This document shows, in pieces, positions 18,546 to 27,915 of a stretch of DNA of 41,920 nt; within the stretch, counting starts at the first letter, position 1, and each line of letters starts with the position of its first letter. The DNA lies in NCBI GenBank assembly GCA_016840685.1, contig JAEORX010000008.1, forward strand, positions 1 through 41,920, read 5' to 3'. The notes beneath the pieces are model-generated. The model searched no databases. It saw only the letters and a list, made by a program, of their open reading frames with translations, and had not been told where the DNA came from. Origin of the DNA: Candidatus Thorarchaeota archaeon. Its GTDB lineage: Archaea; Asgardarchaeota; Thorarchaeia; Thorarchaeales; Thorarchaeaceae. The position numbers were made by a program, and so were the translations under genes.

Positions 18546-19400
18546 TCAAATCAAGTGTTGGTTCTTTGAAGCACGAATGTATATCTCCTGTCTTGGATTT
18601 GCTTCTGAGAAATCACCCATGTATTTGACCCATTTCTCTGAAACAGGAATATCCTCAGACAGAAAATCGGGTCTACGTTTCTTCAAATATCGGAGATAAT
18701 AGTCAATGAACTCTCTCTGTGAACTACCACTGAACTTGTAGGTTGGGAACAACGAGTCCATCTTTCCAAGACAGAAGAGCATCCCCTTTGTTGCCTGGAC
18801 GCCGACACGCTCAGCCATATCCCCAACGACGATTATAGTGCCTCCCATCATACGAATTGCCGACTGGGGCCCAACGTTGCCTTTCACAGCAAGGAATCCT
18901 TTTCGCATATGAGCAGCCATCTCTCGTCCAACATTACCTGCCACATAGACACGTCCTCCCTTCATTCCCTCAGGGGTTCCACGATATCCAGCACAGAGGT
19001 AATCTCCAGCATCTCCCTCTATCTGGATGTTACCTCCCTCCATCTCTGCTGCCGCCCAAGGTCCGACTGATCCTTTGACATGAATCCGGCCAGCAATCAT
19101 CTCTGCGCCAAGATACATTCCAGCATCTCCTTCAACAATGATTCTGCCCCCACTCATTCCTTTTCCAATCATCTTCACCTTTCTGAGGTCGCCCTTGATC
19201 AATATCTCAGTTTCATCTGGAGTTGGTCCACTTTCACCACTGATATCGAAGAAGTCTTTGAGTGAAACAACCATGTTGCCTTGATGGAGAGTAATCTCCC
19301 CAATCTCTTTCACAGTCTTTCCAGCAAAATGAGTAGGAGTCATTGTTTCTGCTTCTAGAGGAACATCGGGAGCTTTTCTAAGTGACAAGATCACAGTCAT
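18546..19400 (-). CDS. fwdC: formylmethanofuran dehydrogenase subunit C
   Basis: Repeated GGxIxVEGDAG / GxVG beta-helix pattern (MSGGRIIVEGDAGMYLGAEMIAGRIHVKGSVG ...). Confidence 0.9.
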   Translation of the reverse strand: MTVILSLRKAPDVPLEAETMTPTHFAGKTVKEIGEITLHQGNMVVSLKDFFDISGESGPTPDETEILIKGDLRKVKMIGKGMSGGRIIVEGDAGMYLGAEMIAGRIHVKGSVGPWAAAEMEGGNIQIEGDAGDYLCAGYRGTPEGMKGGRVYVAGNVGREMAAHMRKGFLAVKGNVGPQSAIRMMGGTIIVVGDMAERVGVQATKGMLFCLGKMDSLFPTYKFSGSSQREFIDYYLRYLKKRRPDFLSEDIPVSEKWVKYMGDFSEANPRQEIYIRASKNQHLI

Positions 19401-19526
19401 GAGCCCAACCACCTTAGAATTTCTGTGAAGTTAATCCCACTGATAAAACCTTTTGCAGTACTCAAGTCTGACGGAAAAGAAAAAAGGTGCCATTGTTTTG
19501 GATTGTTACTCAGCTGGTGGAATGAA

Positions 19527-20423
19527 ATGGAGATAAATGGAGTTCCAATCGAAGACACATTTGCAGAAGCATTTGGCATGCACATGAATCGTACTATTAT
19601 CACCGCTTATACAGAAGAATGGGCACGAGTAACAGCCACAGAAGCCACAGGCTTTGGCACCTCTGTGATTATGGCTCCTGCTGAAGCTGGTATTGAATAC
19701 ATCATGTCACCTGACGACACACCCGATGGGCGTCCTGGTGTACGTGTTGTCTTTGCTGTGGGATCAAAGAAGGCACTTGAGCCCCAGCTTTTAGCGCGTC
19801 TTGGACAGTGTGTCTTAACTAGTCCAACTGCATCTGCCTTTGATGACACTCCAGATGCACAAGAGCAGTATGAGATTGGGAAGAAGGTATCCATGTTTGG
19901 CGATGGGTTTCAAACAAAGAAAGGACCGATTGACGGAAGGGTTCTTTGGCTTATCCCACGAATGAGTGGTACCTGCGTGATGGAAAACATGTTTGGACGC
20001 GTGAAGGGTGTTGCAGGTGGCAATATCATCTACTGCTGTGAGGATGTTGAGAGTGGAATGACCAGTGGAATGGCCGCGGTGAAAGCTATCGAAAAGGTTG
20101 AGGGTGCCTATACACCATTTCCAGGTGGTCTGGTCGGATCGGGTTCTAAGCCCTCATCCAGATACAAGGTCCTCTTTGCCTCCACAAACGAGAAGTTTTG
20201 TCCAACTCTACGCGCTCTAGTTCCTGACACATATATTCCAAAGGGCAGTGAGTTTGTCCAAGAGATCGTCATAAATGGTCTCACCGAGTCTGCTGTTGCA
20301 AACGCAATGAAAGTGGCAATTGAAACGGTCTGTGAGCATCCTGGCATCACAAAGATGACTGCTGGCAACTATGGAGGAAAACTTGGAGAGTACCAGATTC
20401 ACCTCTATGACCTGTTCAAGTAG
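19527..20423 (+). CDS. ftr: formylmethanofuran--tetrahydromethanopterin N-formyltransferase
   Basis: MEINGVPIEDTFAEAFGMHMNRTIITA, ATGFGTSVIMAPAEAGIE, TPDGRPG. ATG at 19527 is the family start. Confidence 0.96.
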   Translation: MEINGVPIEDTFAEAFGMHMNRTIITAYTEEWARVTATEATGFGTSVIMAPAEAGIEYIMSPDDTPDGRPGVRVVFAVGSKKALEPQLLARLGQCVLTSPTASAFDDTPDAQEQYEIGKKVSMFGDGFQTKKGPIDGRVLWLIPRMSGTCVMENMFGRVKGVAGGNIIYCCEDVESGMTSGMAAVKAIEKVEGAYTPFPGGLVGSGSKPSSRYKVLFASTNEKFCPTLRALVPDTYIPKGSEFVQEIVINGLTESAVANAMKVAIETVCEHPGITKMTAGNYGGKLGEYQIHLYDLFK

Positions 20424-21254
20424 TCAGTCTTTCTTTGAACCCTTTTCAGAGATTCTTCCTACCTCAATTGGTGCTTCAGAGAACATCATAGGTTGAGTTG
20501 GAGAATATGATGGCTCATGACTGGTCAGTCTCATGACCATCTCGTTCCCTGTTTCAAAGAGCCCCCTGAATTGCATCTCCATTATTGGACTGTAGATTAG
20601 AAGAGGGACAAAAAACGCTATCATCACATAACGAAGTGGCCAAAGGTCATAGCCGCCTACATGCATAATATACTCATTCAACTTAAACGCAATTTCAATG
20701 AACCCCCACCAAAACCCAACGAACATACTGACTTGTCTAATAAGTTTCAACCTGTTATAAAATCCAAAAGCTCGGGTCATCCACTCATCGTACTCCAGAT
20801 GTCCAAAAAGATACTCCAGAACTCCTTGGTTCTGAACTGTAATCACTGCAAGCTTGCCAATGAACTCCTTGTTTTCTTTTTCAACAATAACAAGCGTTCG
20901 AAACCGTCTTTTGAAAAAGCCACCTAATGTCATAATTGAGAAGGCAAACATCACGATTAACCATACAGCGGCAAGAGCGATGGCAAGTGCAAGAATGATT
21001 ATGAGGCAGATAGCAGCGCCCTCATCTCCACCTCCACCATTGCAAGAACAAACACCACCTCCGTCTCCACAACAGTCGCCAAACACTTCTGATGTCACTG
21101 AAACACGACCGGTTTCTTTGGTATATACTGCATTATTTCCTGGATTCACACCAGTGATGGTTCCAATCTCTTTCTTGAGAGTTTTACCAGATATACCATA
21201 GGCTCGTATCGCAAGTGGTTTCTCAGGTTCGGACACTTCCGAATAGTCTTCCAT
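20424..21254 (-). CDS. membrane protein with Cys/Gly-rich segment before a TM helix, unknown function
   Basis: 276 aa; GDCCGDGGGVCSCNGGGGDEG followed by a long hydrophobic stretch, with further TM segments. Confidence 0.65.
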   Translation of the reverse strand: MEDYSEVSEPEKPLAIRAYGISGKTLKKEIGTITGVNPGNNAVYTKETGRVSVTSEVFGDCCGDGGGVCSCNGGGGDEGAAICLIIILALAIALAAVWLIVMFAFSIMTLGGFFKRRFRTLVIVEKENKEFIGKLAVITVQNQGVLEYLFGHLEYDEWMTRAFGFYNRLKLIRQVSMFVGFWWGFIEIAFKLNEYIMHVGGYDLWPLRYVMIAFFVPLLIYSPIMEMQFRGLFETGNEMVMRLTSHEPSYSPTQPMMFSEAPIEVGRISEKGSKKD

Positions 21255-21323
21255 TTACTCCAACCTCCAAAATCATACAGACATTTAGTCATTATCACTT
21301 CTTCGATTTTGGGCTCAAGGTAG

Positions 21324-22274
21324 TTATTGCAACTCAACTCGGTTCTGATCTGCAAGATCAATTGCCTCATTTGACCATTGACCGAATGTTTTTGCAGCTA
21401 GAGCTAGATGTCCAACTCTCTGTGGATCTACTCCCAACTGTGATGCGACAAATGCATCTAGTTCAATACTGTTGCATGCTCCCCAAATCAGTCCCAAATT
21501 ATGTACCTTTTTTGCTTTCCATAGTACATTTTCTGACACAGAGGTTGAAAAAACAGCTTCAACAACCCCTCGAACATCAAAGAGTGAATGACAAATCTTG
21601 TTGATGTCATTGATACTATCATTCAGCTTCACATCGTTCAAGCCATGGAACTTGCCTCTGTATGGGGTAGAAATCATGCCAAACAAGTTCTTGACTGAAA
21701 GACTAACACTAATTGTCGCCTCTGTCAGCTTTGGTTTGGCCAGACTCAATAGGGTGCCTCCTCGCAGCTGAAAGAGTCTGGTGGGCACCATAGAGTGAAG
21801 AACCTCACTTACAAGCGGGTCGAAACGAGACTCTACAAGTCTTCTAATCTTCTCAGGTTCACAGACTTGCTTGGACCAATAAGCCTCCGAGAGACTGAGG
21901 TACTCAACGTCATGTTCTTTCAGAACATCTCCAATTCCTGTGAATTCGAGAAACCATTTGTCATTCTTCTGTAAGTCTTCCTTCTTTTGCCCAAGTAGTT
22001 TCTTCTCAAACTCTGAATCAAAGGGTCCTTCATGATTCCTGAAGATTGGACTTCGATAATGGGCACAGCTTTCTACTACAATCTTCTCACAGTTAAGTGC
22101 TGATAGTGTCCAATCCAGAATCTCTGCTTCAGTAAATACTTCTGAGGTTGACCAATTGGGCTTGATTAGGACTGGTGGCTTGAGGTCAAGACTCGAAATA
22201 ATCTCCATGAAGGTTTCTCTAGTCCCATCTCTGCAGAACAAGACCTGCCCAATAGCTTCAATCACCCCGGCCAT
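21324..22274 (-). CDS. DUF362 domain protein
   Basis: VLIKPNWSTSEVFTEAEIL, SLSVKNLFGMISTPYRGKFH and LGLIWGACNSIELDAFVASQLGVDP are DUF362-like. Confidence 0.75.
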   Translation of the reverse strand: MAGVIEAIGQVLFCRDGTRETFMEIISSLDLKPPVLIKPNWSTSEVFTEAEILDWTLSALNCEKIVVESCAHYRSPIFRNHEGPFDSEFEKKLLGQKKEDLQKNDKWFLEFTGIGDVLKEHDVEYLSLSEAYWSKQVCEPEKIRRLVESRFDPLVSEVLHSMVPTRLFQLRGGTLLSLAKPKLTEATISVSLSVKNLFGMISTPYRGKFHGLNDVKLNDSINDINKICHSLFDVRGVVEAVFSTSVSENVLWKAKKVHNLGLIWGACNSIELDAFVASQLGVDPQRVGHLALAAKTFGQWSNEAIDLADQNRVELQ

Positions 22275-22372
22275 AGAGATGCCCTTGCATAGCTCTCTAT
22301 TGGATATTACGCTTGAATTAATCTGAGAACCTTGTAGAAATCTTTATCACCAATATTTCTGCGGATTGCGAA

Positions 22373-22393
22373 GTGGCAGCCTTTTGCTGTCAC
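22373..22393 (+). other. 8-bp hairpin just upstream of tRNA-Thr
   Basis: GTGGCAGC-CTTTT-GCTGTCAC (one G.T pair). Confidence 0.7.
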
Positions 22394-22399
22394 AGGGAT

Positions 22400-22504
22400 G
22401 CCCCAGTAGCTTAGACCGGTTAGATCGCCTCCTTGGTAAGAGATTTGAACCATGCGTTCTGATCGACTACGAGGAGGCCGCGGGTTCAAATCCCGCCTGG
22501 GGCT
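22400..22504 (+). tRNA. tRNA-Thr(GGT), intron-containing (about 22441-22470, boundaries uncertain); CCA encoded at 22505-22507
   Basis: Acceptor GCCCCAG/CTGGGGC, T-arm GCGGG-TTCAAAT-CCCGC, anticodon stem CCTCC with loop TTGGTAA, discriminator T. Confidence 0.75.
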
Positions 22505-22513
22505 CCACTTTTT

Positions 22514-22933
22514 CTAATTGTCACTATTAAACTCGGATAACAAACATGAGAGGTCATCACACTTTTTTCGAAGTTGTATGTTTGCACGTATCTTTCGAAG
22601 TGAGAAAAAGACAAGATATCCGCCAATCAGGAACAAGAGACCTGCAGCCATAATGAGCCCCACTATGAAACCTAGAACCTGATCTATTGAGTAATAATTT
22701 GATGTGGCAATAAGGATAGTTAACAGAGACATGGGTATTGTCAATATGCCTATTCCGGTGCGTAGTTCTGCAAGGTGAGTCCTTCTCTCAGCATCAATTG
22801 TACGTATGAAGGCTAGCGATGTTCGCAGGTTACTCTGTTCTGTCTGCTCATCTATTTCACGCTGTTCTTTGGCCAATGTAGTCCCTTCATCAATCTTCGA
22901 GTAATAGGTCTCTAGGTACCAATTTCTTACCAT
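22514..22933 (-). CDS. small membrane protein, DUF202-like
   Basis: ERRTHLAELRTGIGILTIPMSLLTI resembles the RTxLAxxRT motif of DUF202; 2 TM segments. M at 22933 chosen. Confidence 0.55.
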   Translation of the reverse strand: MVRNWYLETYYSKIDEGTTLAKEQREIDEQTEQSNLRTSLAFIRTIDAERRTHLAELRTGIGILTIPMSLLTILIATSNYYSIDQVLGFIVGLIMAAGLLFLIGGYLVFFSLRKIRANIQLRKKCDDLSCLLSEFNSDN

Positions 22934-23177
22934 GTCTTTTGCGAGCTGCAAATAGACGAGCCGCCTCCTCTGGACCAACTAGCTCAGAAACTCGTCGGAA
23001 TGCCTCGGGATCATCCTCCCTGTCTAACCATTTCTCAATCTCCTTGGCGACTGAAGGTGCCAAGTCCTTTGCTAGTTTCTTCTTTCGACCCTTTCTGTCT
23101 AGGTCAAAATCATCTGGGCCAAGTAGACTCATGACTCTCATAATTTGGTACTGACCAGCTTTTAAGACCTTATTCAT
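22890..23177 (-). CDS. hypothetical protein, charged
   Basis: 95 aa, soluble, overlaps the downstream gene by about 44 nt. Confidence 0.5.
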   Translation of the reverse strand: MNKVLKAGQYQIMRVMSLLGPDDFDLDRKGRKKKLAKDLAPSVAKEIEKWLDREDDPEAFRRVSELVGPEEAARLFAARKRHGKKLVPRDLLLED

Positions 23178-23239
23178 TACTGATATTCTTAGATAAAGAA
23201 AAGAAGGGGTTAGAATATGGCTTCTGAGAGGAACTCAGG

Positions 23240-24937
23240 GTGCCAGCGTCAACTCACAATGACACTCCGTGGTGGAAAAAGACCACTGTGTACCAGATTT
23301 ATCCTCGAAGCTTCAAGGACTCAAATGGAGATGGAATTGGGGACCTTCCAGGAATTATCTCGAAGCTGGACTATTTACAAGAATTAGGGGTTGAAACAAT
23401 CTGGTTCTCACCCATTTTTTCAAGTCCTCAAGCAGACCATGGGTATGATGTCAGCGACTTTCGAAGCATCGCACCGGAATATGGAACTATGTCAGATTGT
23501 GAGAAACTCATCCAAGAAAGTCACAATCGCGAGATGTATGTTGTATTTGATATGGTTCTGAATCACACTAGCGAGCAACATCCCTGGTTCAAGGAATCGA
23601 GATCAAGTCGAAGCAGTTCAAAGAGAGATTGGTACATTTGGCGTGATGGCAGGAAGTCAGGTGGAAAGAAACCTCCTAATAACTGGAAGGCACTGATAGG
23701 AGGTTCCGGCTGGCACTATGATGATCATACTGACCAGTGGTACTGGGCTCAGTTTCTCCCCTTCCAACCAGACTTGAACTTTCGGAATCCTGAGGTGAAG
23801 GAAGAGATGTTCGATATTGTACGATTCTGGTTAGACAAGGGAGTTGATGGCTATCGACTGGACATCATCAATGCTATATTTGAAGATGAATCATTACAGA
23901 ATAATCCCTTCACCTGGAGATATTTCCCAAGTGAAGACTATTCGACAAGCTTCTTCCAGAACAGAATCTACACCATGAACCATCCTGATACTTTCGCTTT
24001 CGTGAAAGAACTCCGCTCTGTTGTGGATGAATACACGGATCCCGAACGGATTTTAGTGGGAGAGATAGCAGCATCACTTGAAGTCCTAAGGAGATACTAT
24101 GGTGACACAACTGCTGGAAAGAAGACCAATGGACTCCATCTTACGTTTTTGTTTCAGTCATTAAATGCAAAACTCGATGAAAATACATTTCGTGGCTTGC
24201 TCAGCAATTTTGAACAATACTTCCCTGAACCTCTCACCCCAACGTGGGTATTTTCAAACCACGACCAGATGCGCAGAATCACCAAACTAGGTAACGACAT
24301 ACGTAAGGCCAAGCTCAATGCAACCTTGCAGCTGACTGTTAGGGGTGTCCCCTTCATCTACTATGGTGAAGAGATTGGAATGTTGAACCATAGACTTCCA
24401 CTGAAGACCGCTCAAGATCCCATCGCGCAGAGATACAAATGGATTCCCCAGACTCTGGTCAATCTGCTGACGGGAAGCGGGTCCCTTTCACTCAACCGTG
24501 ATGATTGCAGAACCCCAATGCAATGGGACTCTTCATCAAACGCTGGTTTCTGTTCTGAGGGATTAGATCCTTGGTTACCACTAAGTCCGGGTTACGAAAC
24601 AGCAAATGTGGATTCAGAAGAGACTAACCCTGATTCGCTGCTTAGCTGCTACAAAGGTCTACTACAACTTCGCAGAGAAACACCCGCACTTCACTCAGGT
24701 TCATTGTTTCTTTTGCTTCCATCTCCCTTTGGGCGTGGACATCTCTCCTTCCAACGTATATACGATGAACAAGTTGTGCAGGTTTGGCTAAACTTCTCTA
24801 GCAAACCACTCCAAATCAGTGAAATCAGTGAAAATCCTAGACTTCTATTCTCCACTCTGAAAAATACAAACCCCCTCACAGCCTCTCAACTTCATCTTGA
24901 ACCATATCAGGGAGTAGTTATTGGCATTCGCCCATGA
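23240..24937 (+). CDS. GH13 alpha-glucosidase / oligo-1,6-glucosidase
   Basis: DMVLNHTSEQHPWF, GYRLDIINAIFED (nucleophile Asp), LVGEIAAS (acid/base Glu), VFSNHDQMR, RTPMQWD. GTG start. Confidence 0.94.
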   Translation: MPASTHNDTPWWKKTTVYQIYPRSFKDSNGDGIGDLPGIISKLDYLQELGVETIWFSPIFSSPQADHGYDVSDFRSIAPEYGTMSDCEKLIQESHNREMYVVFDMVLNHTSEQHPWFKESRSSRSSSKRDWYIWRDGRKSGGKKPPNNWKALIGGSGWHYDDHTDQWYWAQFLPFQPDLNFRNPEVKEEMFDIVRFWLDKGVDGYRLDIINAIFEDESLQNNPFTWRYFPSEDYSTSFFQNRIYTMNHPDTFAFVKELRSVVDEYTDPERILVGEIAASLEVLRRYYGDTTAGKKTNGLHLTFLFQSLNAKLDENTFRGLLSNFEQYFPEPLTPTWVFSNHDQMRRITKLGNDIRKAKLNATLQLTVRGVPFIYYGEEIGMLNHRLPLKTAQDPIAQRYKWIPQTLVNLLTGSGSLSLNRDDCRTPMQWDSSSNAGFCSEGLDPWLPLSPGYETANVDSEETNPDSLLSCYKGLLQLRRETPALHSGSLFLLLPSPFGRGHLSFQRIYDEQVVQVWLNFSSKPLQISEISENPRLLFSTLKNTNPLTASQLHLEPYQGVVIGIRP

Positions 24938-24985
24938 ATCCAGAGATATTCTTATAACCCGAGCTGATAGCAAAAACCATCGGAT

Positions 24986-25089
24986 GGGTCGGTGGTCTAG
25001 CTTGGCTATGATTCTTGGTTTGGGTCATACGGACTAATGTCCGTTAGCAAGACTCCAAGGGATCCCCGGTTCAAATCCGGGCCGGCCCA
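24986..25089 (+). tRNA. tRNA-Pro(TGG) with 29-nt intron (25025-25053); CCA encoded at 25090-25092
   Basis: Acceptor GGGTCGG/CCGGCCC, anticodon stem CTTGG/CCAAG, loop TTTGGGT. BHB pairing UUUG/CAAG with bulges GG^U and AC^U; intron hairpin ACGGAC-TAAT-GTCCGT. Confidence 0.93.
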
Positions 25090-25195
25090 CCATTCATTCT
25101 TTCACCACTACTCACACTTTATAATATAGAGAAACACCTTATTACTTCGTCAATAGTCGAAATCCTTATGTTCAAAGGGCCTCGAAGTTCGTTCA

Positions 25196-25921
25196 ATGTC
25201 GTATCAATCATCTGTCCGGGAGCGTCTTGCTCGACGCATTGCAGGAGAGATTTCATTATCAGAGCACCCCGGGCAGACCATGAGAATCTGGAGAGAGCGC
25301 TTTAGACTACCACAGATAACTCTCGCCGAACATCTAGGTGTCAGTCCAAGCGTGATTAGTGACTATGAGTCTGGTCGAAGGAAATCTCCAGGTACTTCAA
25401 CGATACGACGTTTTGTAATGGCCCTACTGACCTTGGATGAGCAAAATGGTGGTCAGGTTGTTGCGGCATTTGTTCGCCTTATGGATGTCAGTCTTGTTGA
25501 TCTTAACATCGTACTGGCAATGAGTGATTTCTCCTCGCCAATCAGTGCGAGGGAGTTCTGTCGCCGCCTGAAATGCACGGTCAAATCGGGAGAGAAGCTG
25601 CTTGACCGAGAGCTCTTTGGCTATACGCTAGTTGATGTTGAACGAGCAGTGAAGGAGCTGAACAGTGATGCGTTCCTGAAGCTATTCGGGGCGACTACAG
25701 AGAGATGTCTGTTATTCACCAATGTCAATACAGGGAGAGCCCCGATGATTGCCATCAAATCGCAGGAGTTCAAACCATCCCTTGTCATTCTACATGGAGT
25801 CACTGAGGTAGATCGACTTGCTCTCGAGCTTTCTGAACAAATGCGAATCCCACTGGCAGTGAGTAAAGTGGGAACTGTGGATACCCTCACACGCGAGCTG
25901 CGAGGATTAGAACCCATCTAA
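25196..25921 (+). CDS. archaeal XRE-type HTH transcriptional regulator with C-terminal domain
   Basis: MRIWRERFRLPQITLAEHLGVSPSVISDYESGRRKSPGTSTIRRFV HTH. Confidence 0.85.
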   Translation: MSYQSSVRERLARRIAGEISLSEHPGQTMRIWRERFRLPQITLAEHLGVSPSVISDYESGRRKSPGTSTIRRFVMALLTLDEQNGGQVVAAFVRLMDVSLVDLNIVLAMSDFSSPISAREFCRRLKCTVKSGEKLLDRELFGYTLVDVERAVKELNSDAFLKLFGATTERCLLFTNVNTGRAPMIAIKSQEFKPSLVILHGVTEVDRLALELSEQMRIPLAVSKVGTVDTLTRELRGLEPI

Positions 25922-26832
25922 CCAAGGATGAGTTTCAACACAGCCATCCGTAGGACTACCCCATTGTATACTTGGTCGAAGTACCTAGCATGTGATGTTT
26001 TGTCGATTTCAGGGTCTAGTTCATCAACTCTTGGAAGTGGATGAAGGATTATTGCGTCTTCCTGCATTAGACTCAAATCATTTACAGTGATTCTGAATCT
26101 GTCTTTCACCTTATCATACTCTCGAACATCAGGAAAGCGTTCTTTCTGTATCCGTGTCGTGTATATCACATCCACATCCTTCACAGCCTCCTCCACACTC
26201 TCTACTTCCACTACCTCAACTCCGGATTTTTTCATCTGCTCAATGATAGCTGGTTTCATCCTGAGCAGTTGTGGTGCAGCGAGCTTGATTTTTACATCAT
26301 AGTGACTGAGTCCCATTCCTAGGGAGTGAACAGTACGTCCATACTTGAGGTCACCACAGAGTGAAATCGAGAGACCATCAATCCTCCCCTTCATTTTCCG
26401 AATCGAATACAAATCGAGCAAGGCTTGCGTCGGATGTTCCTCAGAACCACTTCCTGCATTAATTATAGGAACACTAGAAAACTCAGCTGCAACCCTCGCA
26501 GATCCATCTAGTGGGTGTCGAATGACAATGATATCTGAATACCTCTCTACAGTCTTGATGGTGTCTGCAAGAGTTTCGCCCTTTCCTCCTGCACTTGACA
26601 CCCCTGCTTCTGCAAAGCCAAGAACACTTCCCCCAAGCCTCAACATAGCGCTCTCAAAGGAAAGCCGAGTTCGTGTAGAAGGTTCGAAGAACAAGACCGC
26701 CATGATTTTTGAGTCGAGATCCTTACTCCTCTTCACAGCAACTGCTTCCATCTTGGCTGCGGTATCCAAAATATGGTCTATCATCTTTCTGTCCAAGTCA
26801 TGAATACTGATTAGGTTCTGAAGTTCTCCCAT
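25918..26832 (-). CDS. pyrB: aspartate carbamoyltransferase catalytic subunit
   Basis: FFEPSTRTRLSFESAMLRLGG, VIRHPLDGSARVAAEFSSVPIINAGSGSEEHPTQALLDLYSI, HPLPRVDELDPEID. Confidence 0.96.
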   Translation of the reverse strand: MGELQNLISIHDLDRKMIDHILDTAAKMEAVAVKRSKDLDSKIMAVLFFEPSTRTRLSFESAMLRLGGSVLGFAEAGVSSAGGKGETLADTIKTVERYSDIIVIRHPLDGSARVAAEFSSVPIINAGSGSEEHPTQALLDLYSIRKMKGRIDGLSISLCGDLKYGRTVHSLGMGLSHYDVKIKLAAPQLLRMKPAIIEQMKKSGVEVVEVESVEEAVKDVDVIYTTRIQKERFPDVREYDKVKDRFRITVNDLSLMQEDAIILHPLPRVDELDPEIDKTSHARYFDQVYNGVVLRMAVLKLILG

Positions 26833-26908
26833 CTGTAGACACCCGTTTTTACTGGAACATGATAATGTTGTTCTTTAACCTTTCCAGACGTGAGTCTGAG
26901 TTATAGAG

Positions 26909-27394
26909 TTATTTCGAGTTCCTACCATACTTCCTAATGATATCAACACGACGAAGGCTAAGACTCGCTTCCTTTACTAGCTGTGCCGCAAGTTCATCCT
27001 CGTACTCTTCGATATAGATAATTTCGTTGATACCTGCGTTGATGAGCATCTTTGTGCATATACTACAAGGTCGTGTGGTACAATAGATTTTACCACCATT
27101 CACACTCACTCCATGGAATGCTGCTTGTATGATGGCATTCTGCTCAGCATGCAACCCTCTACAAAGCTCATGTCGCTCCCCTGGTTTCACACCTAGCTCT
27201 TGTCGTATGCATCCAACATCTTCGCAATGCGGGAGCTTCTTAGGAGCACCATTATACCCTGTGCTTAGAATCTGTGAGTCTTTTACAATGACTGCGCCTA
27301 CTTGGTTTCTCATACAAGTACTTCTGGATGATACCAAGTCTGCAATCTCTGCGAAATAGACATCCTTGCTCTTTCTTGTCAAGTCGCTACTCAT
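26909..27394 (-). CDS. dCMP deaminase / cytidine deaminase-like protein
   Basis: [12 protein letters not shown] (HAE) and [17 protein letters not shown] (PCxxC) zinc site. Confidence 0.92.
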   Translation of the reverse strand: MSSDLTRKSKDVYFAEIADLVSSRSTCMRNQVGAVIVKDSQILSTGYNGAPKKLPHCEDVGCIRQELGVKPGERHELCRGLHAEQNAIIQAAFHGVSVNGGKIYCTTRPCSICTKMLINAGINEIIYIEEYEDELAAQLVKEASLSLRRVDIIRKYGRNSK

Positions 27395-27538
27395 CCTTCT
27401 CTTTCATTATCAGGTGGCTGACTTACTGACTTATCAAGTTCATCATTGCAAAGTAAGGGTTTCAATCCTTTTTCGTATGCGAAAGATAAAAAGAACATCA
27501 GAACCTGAGAAAACAATTGAACTAGGAAGTAAAACAGA

Positions 27539-27892
27539 ATGAGAAAACGAGATGGGATGCTTGTTGTCTGGCCTGCATATTTTGAAAAGAGCCTTACAAG
27601 GATGCAGGGTCGTCGAATACCAAGCAATCTTGCAGCGTCGAATGTGACCTTGAAGATATTAGAGATAGCTGCAGAATCATCTGGTTTTGATTACGAAACC
27701 GAGTCAGAAAAGAAGTATCCGAGAGGGACCTCTGACTACAGTGGTTACCTATTAGTCGCAAATCCTGAGAGTCACAAAAAGAAGCGCGTGTTGCTTATGC
27801 TTGCTAAAGGTGTTCGGAGGGCTGTGGCTCAACGAGAATCCGCACGGCTTGCTGCCGAAAAGAAGAAAAAAGGCAAGCGGAAACGTCGCTAG
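27539..27892 (+). CDS. srp19: signal recognition particle protein SRP19
   Basis: LVVWPAYFEKSLTRMQGRRIPSNLAASNVTLKILEIAAESSGFDYETESEKKYPR; basic Lys tail. Confidence 0.92.
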   Translation: MRKRDGMLVVWPAYFEKSLTRMQGRRIPSNLAASNVTLKILEIAAESSGFDYETESEKKYPRGTSDYSGYLLVANPESHKKKRVLLMLAKGVRRAVAQRESARLAAEKKKKGKRKRR

Positions 27893-27915
27893 TACATTCA
27901 ACGGTGTGTGGTTCA

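Noticed and set aside
22307-22489. 60-aa minus ORF
   Set aside because: Mostly antisense of tRNA-Thr and its leader.
26345-26803. 152-aa plus ORF opposite pyrB
   Set aside because: Antisense shadow of a clear PyrB gene; Ser/Thr/Pro-rich low-quality translation.
27391-27627. 78-aa minus ORF between dCMP deaminase and SRP19
   Set aside because: Overlaps the SRP19 5' end antisense and the intergenic region; no recognisable features.
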